The notes beneath the pieces were generated by a model, which was not told where the DNA came from, made no database searches, and was given only the letters and a program-made list of their open reading frames with translations. The translations under genes were made by a program, and so were the position numbers. Shown piece by piece: positions 8,446-15,360 of a DNA stretch of 64,000 nt. The number at the start of each line of letters is the position of its first letter. Position 1 is the first letter of the stretch. The DNA comes from Cecembia rubra (GTDB lineage Bacteria > Bacteroidota > Bacteroidia > Cytophagales > Cyclobacteriaceae), in NCBI RefSeq assembly GCF_003014575.1, contig NZ_PYGF01000001.1, positions 558,001 through 622,000 of the forward strand. Reading direction: 5' to 3'.

Positions 8446-8901
8446 ATGACAAAATCTAGGGAAACATTCAACAAAAAAGAAAAAGAGAAGCTTAGGGCAA
8501 AAAAGAAGCAAGAGAAAAAAGACCGAAAAGATGCGAGACATTCTGATGTTGAAAAATCTTCAAGTTTTGAAGATATGATCGCTTATGTCGACGAATTCGG
8601 AAATATTACTTCAACTCCTCCTGATCCAAGTAAAAAGCAAGTTATCGATGCAGATAGTATCCACATAGGGGTTCCGAAAGCCAAATCAAATGCTGAAGAA
8701 ATTTCCTATAGGACTGGAAAAGTTTCTTTTTTCAATAGCTCAAAAGGCTATGGCTTCATAAAAGATGAACAAACGCAAGAAAGTTTATTTGTGCATATGA
8801 GCGGATGTATTGATGAAATCAAGGAAAATGACAAAGTAACTTTTCAAACTGAAAAAACGCCAAAAGGCATAAGTGCTATTGAGGTGAAAATCCTTAAATA
8901 G
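8446..8901 (+). CDS. Cold-shock-domain protein with a charged N-terminal extension
   Basis: The 151-aa protein has a C-terminal cold shock domain at about residues 88-150. Its RNA-binding motifs are intact: KGYGFI (RNP1-like) and SLFVHMSG (RNP2-like). The first 30 or so residues are almost entirely Lys, Glu and Arg, followed by a roughly 50-residue linker rich in Asp, Ser and Pro. Stand-alone CspA proteins are about 70 aa, so the extension doubles the length. CSD proteins bind single-stranded RNA or DNA and act as RNA chaperones. The basic tail may add RNA or ribosome affinity, which is inference. It lies after a 200-bp gap from xdhC with no obvious terminator. Confidence 0.9.
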   Translation: MTKSRETFNKKEKEKLRAKKKQEKKDRKDARHSDVEKSSSFEDMIAYVDEFGNITSTPPDPSKKQVIDADSIHIGVPKAKSNAEEISYRTGKVSFFNSSKGYGFIKDEQTQESLFVHMSGCIDEIKENDKVTFQTEKTPKGISAIEVKILK

Positions 8902-8982
8902 CGTAATCAGATCGGTTTCTTCCAAAAAAATATCAAGTTTTTCCGATCATTTTATCTTGAAATAATAGGCTGATTCAATATA

Positions 8983-9459
8983 ATGCAGATTCCCTCATTA
9001 GCAGTTATAAAAAAAGAGCTGAGTTATCTGGATAAATCCGAACTGACTAATTTGATACTTGAACTCAGCAAATTCAGCAGAGACAATAAAGGCTTTCTAT
9101 TTTTTAAATTGGTTGAGCGGGATCAACCGGAACTTTTTGCAGAAATGGTAAAGGAAGAATTAGATCTGGCTTTTATGGATGCCAACCTAAAAAACTACCA
9201 TTTAGCAAAAAGAGCCGCTCAATCAATACGCAGAAAGCTCAACAAAAGCCTAAAACTTAACAAGAACAAGGAAGTACAGGTAGAATTAATCCTGCATTTC
9301 TGTCGGCAAATGAAGCAATATGGTTTCCTGGGTTTACGACATCCGGTCATTGATAACCTATATAAAGGTCAATTAGGTAAAATAGAAAAACTTATTGAAA
9401 AACTTCATGAAGATCTTCAATATGATTTTCGGGTTCAGCTAGAAAAACTGATGCATTAG
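8983..9459 (+). CDS. Hypothetical helical protein, 158 aa
   Basis: I do not recognise a family. The product (MQIPSLAVIKKELSYLDKSELTNLILELSKFS) is Leu/Lys/Glu-rich and probably all-helical, with no signal peptide, membrane segment or cysteine cluster. A strongly basic helix (LAKRAAQSIRRKLNKSLKLNKNK) sits in the middle and could contact nucleic acid. It follows the cold-shock-domain gene by 81 bases in the same direction and may share its transcript. The next gene, a DUF922 protein, starts 95 bases later. Coding status is supported by length, a clean ATG and plausible composition. Confidence 0.7.
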   Translation: MQIPSLAVIKKELSYLDKSELTNLILELSKFSRDNKGFLFFKLVERDQPELFAEMVKEELDLAFMDANLKNYHLAKRAAQSIRRKLNKSLKLNKNKEVQVELILHFCRQMKQYGFLGLRHPVIDNLYKGQLGKIEKLIEKLHEDLQYDFRVQLEKLMH

Positions 9460-9554
9460 GTCTGAAGAGAAGAGGGGAGGGCAGCTGACAAAAGGATCCA
9501 TTGCCAATTTATATCACAGCCAATAAAAGCCTTTTACAATTGATTGATAACCTT

Positions 9555-10688
9555 ATGAAAAACTTTGCAGTATATAAATCTGTGAGGAAAGCCATTTTCC
9601 TTCTGTTTATATGCAGCATTTTTCATCAAGTTTCCAGGGGACAACAATTGACTGTTGATTTGATTGCCAGTGGAAAACCTATTGAGCAAACAACTTACCA
9701 GATCACTGAGGTGATCGATTTACGGATCAATAAAAATCAGATAGGGGAAGTATTTCAATTCAATGAAAGAAAGGGGAAAGTAGTCCTAAAAAACAGCCTT
9801 GGGACATCTGCTTTGAGCTTCTTTCAAAAGAATGTTAGGCCTTATCAGAAAGAGGTCATCAAAATCCAAGCACGGGTTTATGATTTTAACTTAAGTGAAA
9901 GTAAAGCTTATGATTCAAATATATATAATGGTGATATTCAATTAATTATAGGTTTTTACAAAATTGGAAGTTTTGAACCAATTCATTTGGTAGATTATTC
10001 AGGATCAGTCCAATACCGTAGATCTGCCAACAGGTTGGAAATGATTGAAAGTACCATTAGCAGAATTTTCAGGAGTAGTTTGGAATATTTCGATGCCTGG
10101 ATCAGAATGCAGGTAATGGATAACCCCAATCTGGCAAGGGTTGTAAGATTAGAGATTATTGACAAAGCAAAAGAAAGTAATAAGGATACGGTATATTATT
10201 CACCAAATCGGCCTTTAGAATGGGCTGATTTCAAAGATAGGCCAAATTCTGGAAGCAGGTATAATGCGAGTATATTCACGAGTTTTTCAATTCAGGGTAA
10301 ATCACTGGTTGAAGCTGGAACAATTGTTCAGAACTTGGAAATTGACGTTTATATGTTGCCGGATCAGTCTTGGGTAAGAAATCAGAATGATTATGCCTTA
10401 AATCATGAACAAAGACATTTTGATGTGGCCAGGATTGCTGCAGATCGATTGGTGGACAAGTTAAAATCAATAGAACTGGATCCTGATTGGTATGAGGCAA
10501 CAATAAATGATGAATTTTTGAATGCATACCGTGAAATGAACAGGCTACAGGAGATTTATGACAAGCAGACCAGGCATGGTATGGATACAATGGAACAAGA
10601 ACGATGGAACAAGCTCCTGGATGAAGCTTTATCAGGGAATTGGACTGGAATCAATCAAGTTTTAAGTTCAAAGGACAAAGGGAAATGA
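9555..10688 (+). CDS. Secreted DUF922-type protein with an HExxH motif (putative zinc protease)
   Basis: The 377-aa product starts MKNFAVYKSVRKAIFLLFI with a typical Sec signal peptide ending near SRGQQ. An upstream in-frame start at 9501 would bury this signal, so I use 9555. The C-terminal part contains LNHEQRHFDVARIAADRL. H284-E-Q-R-H288 fits HExxH and the HEQxHFD hallmark of DUF922, a family predicted to be zinc-dependent proteases. The N-terminal half has no recognised domain. It is likely periplasmic or surface-exposed. Proteolytic activity is inferred from the motif only. No partner genes are evident. Confidence 0.8.
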   Translation: MKNFAVYKSVRKAIFLLFICSIFHQVSRGQQLTVDLIASGKPIEQTTYQITEVIDLRINKNQIGEVFQFNERKGKVVLKNSLGTSALSFFQKNVRPYQKEVIKIQARVYDFNLSESKAYDSNIYNGDIQLIIGFYKIGSFEPIHLVDYSGSVQYRRSANRLEMIESTISRIFRSSLEYFDAWIRMQVMDNPNLARVVRLEIIDKAKESNKDTVYYSPNRPLEWADFKDRPNSGSRYNASIFTSFSIQGKSLVEAGTIVQNLEIDVYMLPDQSWVRNQNDYALNHEQRHFDVARIAADRLVDKLKSIELDPDWYEATINDEFLNAYREMNRLQEIYDKQTRHGMDTMEQERWNKLLDEALSGNWTGINQVLSSKDKGK

Positions 10689-10850
10689 GTCATTTTTTTG
10701 TTATATAATTTACATTATGTTAAATAGAATTGCCTTACTTACAAATCATGTCTTAACCATTAACCAAAGGCACTATAATATTACGCTCCCTCCAGAAAGC
10801 ATTTGATTTTGCAGAAATTTTTGATAAGCTTAGCGTAGAACAATTTCTCT

Positions 10851-12317
10851 ATGTCCCTGAACCGTACTGCTTTTCTAGGAAGAGTCACTGGCCCTCTTTT
10901 ATTCTTGATAATTTTAATTTTTCTAAGGCCACAGGGACTTAGTGAATCCGGCATTGCTATGTTGGCAGTGACAGCATGGATTGCTATATGGTGGATAACT
11001 GAAGCTATTCCCATAGCCGCTACGGCTTTATTGCCTTTAGTTCTATTGCCTTCCCTAGGAGCATTACCCATGAGCAACACGGCTTCCTCCTATTCACATC
11101 CCATGGTATTGTTGTACATGGGAGGTTTTATGATAGCTATGGCCATTGAAAAATGGAATTTGCATAAAAGAATCGCACTTAATACTATATACTTAATAGG
11201 AACTAATATCCAAAGAATCATACTTGGATTCATGATTGCTACAGCTTTTTTATCTATGTGGATCTCAAATACAGCTACCTCCTTGATGATGTTGCCCATT
11301 GCTTTGGCAGTTGTTACACAACTTTCCCCTCAAACTGGCAACAAACCCTCAGAACCAAACAAAATCGGTAAAGCACTTATGCTTGGAATCGCCTATGCTG
11401 CTTCCATCGGTGGTGTCGCCACCCTGATAGGTACACCCACAAATATTATTCTTGCTGGGGTAGTGAAAGAATTGTATGGTTATGAGATAAGCTTTAATCA
11501 GTGGTTATTATTTGGATTTCCTATTGCCTTTATCCTCCTGCTTGTTTGTTGGCTTTATTTGGTTCGATTCGCCTACCCTTTTGATAAATCTTTTTCCATT
11601 TCCAGTGGAAAAGAGGAAATTGAAAAGCAACTCCTCTTGCTTGGCCCCATGACAATAGAAGAAAAGCGGGTTTCCTGGGTTTTTGGAATGGTAAGCTTTG
11701 CATGGATCAGCCGGACCTTTCTCATACAGGAATTCATTCCTGCATTGGATGATACCATGATTGCCATTGCCGGTGTAGTGATTTTATTTGTAATTCCTTC
11801 CTCCGACCGGAAAACTAAATTACTAGACTGGAAGACAGCTGAAAAAATCCCTTGGGGAATTTTAATATTATTTGGTGGCGGCTTATCTCTTGCTGAGGGT
11901 TTCAAAGTTACAGGTCTGGCATCCTGGATCGGCAATCAGTTTGTTTTCTTAGATTTCATTGCATTTGGCCTGTTTTTATTGATCATCATTGCTGCAGTAA
12001 ACTTTTTGACTGAAATCACTTCCAATGTAGCTACTGCTTCGATGATACTCCCAATTTTAGCAGCAGTTTCATATTCCATGGGTGTACATCCATTCGGTCT
12101 AATGTTTGGTGCTACTTTGGCTTCAAGCTGTGCATTTATGCTTCCTGTGGCCACTCCACCAAATGCAGTGGTATTTGGTTCTGGTTACTTGAGTATTCCT
12201 GATATGTTTAAAGCGGGTTTATGGATGAATCTGCTTTCTATTCTGATTATCACCCTATTTACTTATTTTATACTTCCCCTGCTTTGGGATTTGAATTTGA
12301 ATAGCTATCCCTTTTGA
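10851..12317 (+). CDS. DASS/SLC13-family sodium-coupled anion symporter
   Basis: The 488-aa inner-membrane protein has about a dozen hydrophobic segments and the two-fold repeat of divalent anion:sodium symporters. The first signature is SNTATSLMMLPIA at about residue 145. The second, in the C-terminal half, is TEITSNVATASMILPIL, with SNV replacing the usual SNT. ITEAIPIAATALLPLVLLP near residue 45 is a conserved family helix. Members carry succinate, malate, citrate, sulfate or similar anions with sodium. The substrate cannot be assigned here. The 162-bp upstream gap contains no clear promoter. The gene converges with arfB, with 13 bp between stops and no obvious terminator. Confidence 0.9.
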   Translation: MSLNRTAFLGRVTGPLLFLIILIFLRPQGLSESGIAMLAVTAWIAIWWITEAIPIAATALLPLVLLPSLGALPMSNTASSYSHPMVLLYMGGFMIAMAIEKWNLHKRIALNTIYLIGTNIQRIILGFMIATAFLSMWISNTATSLMMLPIALAVVTQLSPQTGNKPSEPNKIGKALMLGIAYAASIGGVATLIGTPTNIILAGVVKELYGYEISFNQWLLFGFPIAFILLLVCWLYLVRFAYPFDKSFSISSGKEEIEKQLLLLGPMTIEEKRVSWVFGMVSFAWISRTFLIQEFIPALDDTMIAIAGVVILFVIPSSDRKTKLLDWKTAEKIPWGILILFGGGLSLAEGFKVTGLASWIGNQFVFLDFIAFGLFLLIIIAAVNFLTEITSNVATASMILPILAAVSYSMGVHPFGLMFGATLASSCAFMLPVATPPNAVVFGSGYLSIPDMFKAGLWMNLLSILIITLFTYFILPLLWDLNLNSYPF

Positions 12318-12330
12318 TAATTTTAAAAAA

Positions 12331-12747
12331 TCACCACTCCCCTTTTCTTTCTTTTTTCTTTTGTGACAATGCTTTTTTGTCAGAAATCCTTTTTTCTATA
12401 GCTGATTTGCTTGGTTTACTGGCTTTTCTGATCTTTTTTTTCTCAAAGGCCTTCCGGATAAGATCATGAAATTTTCTGATTGCGATACCTTTGTTTTGTA
12501 TCTGACTCCTTTTTTCTTGTGCATGGATAATCAGATTCCCCTGATTATCCAACTTATTTGACAATTTTGTATTCAAAATTGCCTTTTTTTCATCGTCTAG
12601 TACTGTAGAGTTGCCAACATTAAAAATCAACGAAACTTTGGTATTGGTTTTGTTTACATGCTGTCCCCCTGGTCCCGAGCTCCTGCTCAATTTAAATTCT
12701 AATTCAGGTACAAGCAACCCTTCATTTATTATTTGGTTAATATTCAT
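12331..12747 (-). CDS. arfB: Alternative ribosome-rescue factor ArfB (peptidyl-tRNA hydrolase)
   Basis: The 138-aa protein has the class-I release-factor signature SRSSGPGGQHVNKTNTK, with the catalytic GGQ at residues 27-29. It hydrolyses peptidyl-tRNA on stalled ribosomes. It also has the long basic C-terminal tail (KKIRKASKPSKSAIEKRISDKK...) that ArfB inserts into the empty mRNA channel. There is no codon-recognition domain, which excludes RF1 and RF2. Length matches ArfB/YaeJ (about 140 aa). It follows mlaD by 10 bases on the same strand and may be cotranscribed with the Mla genes, though no functional link is known. Confidence 0.95.
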   Translation of the reverse strand: MNINQIINEGLLVPELEFKLSRSSGPGGQHVNKTNTKVSLIFNVGNSTVLDDEKKAILNTKLSNKLDNQGNLIIHAQEKRSQIQNKGIAIRKFHDLIRKAFEKKKIRKASKPSKSAIEKRISDKKALSQKKKERKGEW

Positions 12748-12757
12748 TCCTGCTTAC

Positions 12758-13750
12758 TTAATTGGAGGGATTGATTTTAGCATCTCTCCTTTGCTGTTTT
12801 TCCTGTTTTCTAAAGTAACCTCTCAATAGAAAACTGTGTTTCAAAGCTTCCATATTTTCGTTAAGACCTACAGTACTCTCTTCCACATTGATGACAATAT
12901 TTCTTATTGACTCTCTTACAGCTGAATCCTGAAGTACCAAGCCCGCAGTCCCTTTTCCTGACTCAAGATCCGAAAGAATATGTTTTATTTCCATTGCAAT
13001 TTCCGTTGCCTGTTGGCTGACATCCACCAAATGTTCAATGGATTTTGCAAAATTCTCAGCCATTACTGAATCCTTAAATACCTTATTGACCAGCCCATCA
13101 CCTTTTTCCAATGAGGAAATCATTGATTTTCCTGACTTTGCCATTGCCGCTGCATTGGTTCCTGCAATTCTAATCTGATTAATTGATAGTTTAATTTCTT
13201 CTGTCATATTTGAATCAGATAGTAATTTCCAAAGCTCTTGACTATTATTCAACTTTTCCGCAACTGAGGCTAGGTTTGAAAAAGTTTTTTCTAAGTGGCC
13301 ACCTGTACTTTCTAATTTATGCAATAATTCATCTGTATCTATTCCTCTTTGGGCATATATGGTATCTCCCTCAGAAATATTATCTGCAAAACCAGGTTGG
13401 GATACAATCTGAATAATTTTATTCCCCATTAGTCCGTCTGTATTAATAGTAGTCAAGACATTCTTTTTGATAAAAGGCTTCATGTTGTTATGGATCAATA
13501 AACTTATATAGATGGAGGAATCATTTTCCATCTGAATGGATTTTACTGTCCCTACATTCATGCCCTTGAACCGAACATTATTTCCCGGTACGAGTCCGCT
13601 GACATTATCAACCACAGCTATTACGGAAAATGTTGACCCGAATAAATTCTGATTTTTCCCGATCATATACAGGGTAAAAACAAGAAATAAGATTCCAGCA
13701 ATGACCAACATACCAAGCTTGGTATTGTCTAACACTTTTTTTGTTTTCAT
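12758..13750 (-). CDS. mlaD: MlaD-like MCE-domain lipid-transport protein
   Basis: The 330-aa protein is anchored by one N-terminal membrane segment (about residues 12-31). A single MCE domain (about 37-115) follows, with VDNVSGLVPGNNVRFKGMNVGTV. The remaining 200 residues are helical and coiled-coil-like. In the Mla system the MCE protein binds phospholipid in the periplasm and docks on the MlaE/MlaF ABC transporter. Proteobacterial MlaD is about 180 aa; the long helical C-terminal part is common in Bacteroidota and may extend toward the outer membrane. It starts 2 bases after the mlaF stop. No MlaB, MlaC or MlaA gene is adjacent. Confidence 0.9.
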   Translation of the reverse strand: MKTKKVLDNTKLGMLVIAGILFLVFTLYMIGKNQNLFGSTFSVIAVVDNVSGLVPGNNVRFKGMNVGTVKSIQMENDSSIYISLLIHNNMKPFIKKNVLTTINTDGLMGNKIIQIVSQPGFADNISEGDTIYAQRGIDTDELLHKLESTGGHLEKTFSNLASVAEKLNNSQELWKLLSDSNMTEEIKLSINQIRIAGTNAAAMAKSGKSMISSLEKGDGLVNKVFKDSVMAENFAKSIEHLVDVSQQATEIAMEIKHILSDLESGKGTAGLVLQDSAVRESIRNIVINVEESTVGLNENMEALKHSFLLRGYFRKQEKQQRRDAKINPSN

Positions 13751-13752
13751 GG

Positions 13753-14493
13753 CTAATCGAAAAACTCTTTAACTTTTGGATCAGTGTTGAGATGAAGGCT
13801 TTCAAAGGTTCCAGAAACGTAATTTTTTCCATCAATCAACATGATTATCCTATTTGAAATCATTTTGATACAATTCAGGTCGTGAGAAATCACTATGGAT
13901 GTTGCATTGTACTTTTTTTGAACATCCAACATCAACTGGCTAATTTCCCTACCGGTGATGGGATCCAATCCAGTTGTGGGTTCATCGTAAAGGATCACCT
14001 TTGGCCTAAGAATCAATGTCCTTGCCAAAGCAATCCTTTTTCTCATTCCTCCTGACAACTCCGCTGGCATCATGTTGATGGTATGGGAAAGTCCTACATC
14101 TTCCAATGCCTCTATTACCGCAGCTTCAGCTTTATCGGCCCTTTCTTCCTTCGACCAATGTCTTCTTAATGGAAATTCTAGGTTTTCTCTTACAGTCATT
14201 GAGTCATACAAGGCATTGCTCTGGAAAAGAAATCCCACTTTGGCACGCAATTCATCAAGCTTATCCTGCTCTAAATCATCAATGTTCTGTCCCAAAACAT
14301 TGATGTTTCCTGAGTCTCCATCAATTAACTTTATGATGCATTTGATCAGAACTGATTTCCCTGACCCTGACTTCCCTAATATCACCAAGTTTTCACCTGA
14401 GTTCACTTCCATGGAAAAGTCTTTTAGCACATGATTGGGACCAAAAGACTTATTCAATTTTTCCACAACAATTACCGGTTCTCCGTTTTCCAT
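13753..14493 (-). CDS. mlaF: MlaF-like ABC transporter ATPase
   Basis: The 246-aa ATPase shows Walker A (LGKSGSGKS), the Q-loop region (VGFLFQSNALYDSMTV), the signature LSGGMRKRIALARTL, Walker B (VILYDEPTTGLDP) and the switch histidine (VISHDLN). It powers lipid transfer through MlaE. The FQSNALYDSMTV Q-loop and GMRKRIALAR signature are characteristic of the Mla/Ttg2 branch. I start at the ATG ending at 14493, directly after the mlaE stop. A TTG two codons upstream, overlapping that stop, is the alternative. Confidence 0.93.
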   Translation of the reverse strand: MENGEPVIVVEKLNKSFGPNHVLKDFSMEVNSGENLVILGKSGSGKSVLIKCIIKLIDGDSGNINVLGQNIDDLEQDKLDELRAKVGFLFQSNALYDSMTVRENLEFPLRRHWSKEERADKAEAAVIEALEDVGLSHTINMMPAELSGGMRKRIALARTLILRPKVILYDEPTTGLDPITGREISQLMLDVQKKYNATSIVISHDLNCIKMISNRIIMLIDGKNYVSGTFESLHLNTDPKVKEFFD

Positions 14494-14495
14494 GA

Positions 14496-15266
14496 TCAAG
14501 TCAATCCTAATAAATCAGTAACCTGTACAGCAATCAGATCCAAAATAAAGACCAGCAAAGAAGCTACGATAACTGCCGTTGTAGCAGATCTACCTACTCC
14601 TTCTGTACCTTTTTGCGAATTGTACCCTTTGTAACACCCTACTATTCCTATTGCAAAACCAAAGAAAAAAGTCTTGATCAGGGATGGTAAAACATCACCA
14701 AAACTCAATGCATCAAATACCTGAAACCAATATAAATTCCAACTCACATGTCCTCTGATATTGACACCTAAATAGCCACCATACAGAGAAACAGCATTTC
14801 CAACACTGGAAAGTACCGGCACCATCAAGGTCGTAGCCCATACTCTCGTAACAACTAAGTACTTGAAAGGATTGGTTCCTGATACCTCCATGGCGTCAAT
14901 CTGTTCTGTTACCCTCATTGAACCCAATTCAGCTCCCATACCTGAACCAATCTTACCTGCACAGATCAACGCAACGATTACCGGGGAAATTTCCCTTACA
15001 AGTGACACAGAAACCATGGCAGGGAGTAAGGATTCAGCTCCAAATTCCAACAATGTAGGCCTAGACTGGATTGTGAGAACTAATCCAATGATAAAAGCAG
15101 TAATTCCAACTAAAGTAAGCGTTTTATAACCAACCCAAAAACACTGATTCAGAAACACTTCCCATTCTTGATTTGGTTTGGAAGCTTCCTTAAAAAAACG
15201 AGAGGTGAACCTGCTGATTTCACCGGCTTCTTTCAAAAAAGGGCTTTCAATTTTGAAAATATCCAT
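14496..15266 (-). CDS. mlaE: MlaE-like ABC transporter permease
   Basis: The 256-aa inner-membrane permease has the family's usual length and about five hydrophobic segments. Its conserved core includes SLVREISPVIVALICAGKIGSGMGAELGSMRVTEQIDAMEVSGTNP, a hallmark of MlaE permeases (the stretch is at about residues 88-133). With MlaF it forms the membrane part of a phospholipid transporter that keeps outer-membrane lipid asymmetry. It is the first gene of the tight mlaE-mlaF-mlaD-arfB run. The 94-bp region upstream, before the stop of the glycosidase fusion, has no convincing promoter motif. Confidence 0.93.
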   Translation of the reverse strand: MDIFKIESPFLKEAGEISRFTSRFFKEASKPNQEWEVFLNQCFWVGYKTLTLVGITAFIIGLVLTIQSRPTLLEFGAESLLPAMVSVSLVREISPVIVALICAGKIGSGMGAELGSMRVTEQIDAMEVSGTNPFKYLVVTRVWATTLMVPVLSSVGNAVSLYGGYLGVNIRGHVSWNLYWFQVFDALSFGDVLPSLIKTFFFGFAIGIVGCYKGYNSQKGTEGVGRSATTAVIVASLLVFILDLIAVQVTDLLGLT

Positions 15267-15360
15267 TCTTCCTCTAAAATCTATTTATCAAATTTCCAAT
15301 TTAGATGGGATATAAGTCCCAACCTTAATCAAGAAAAAATATGATTAAAGTCATGATTTT

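Noticed and set aside
8909-8948. Inverted repeat GATCGG/CCGATC after the cold-shock-domain gene
   Set aside because: The arms are only 6 bp with a 27-base loop and no clean T-tract, so it is too weak to call a terminator.
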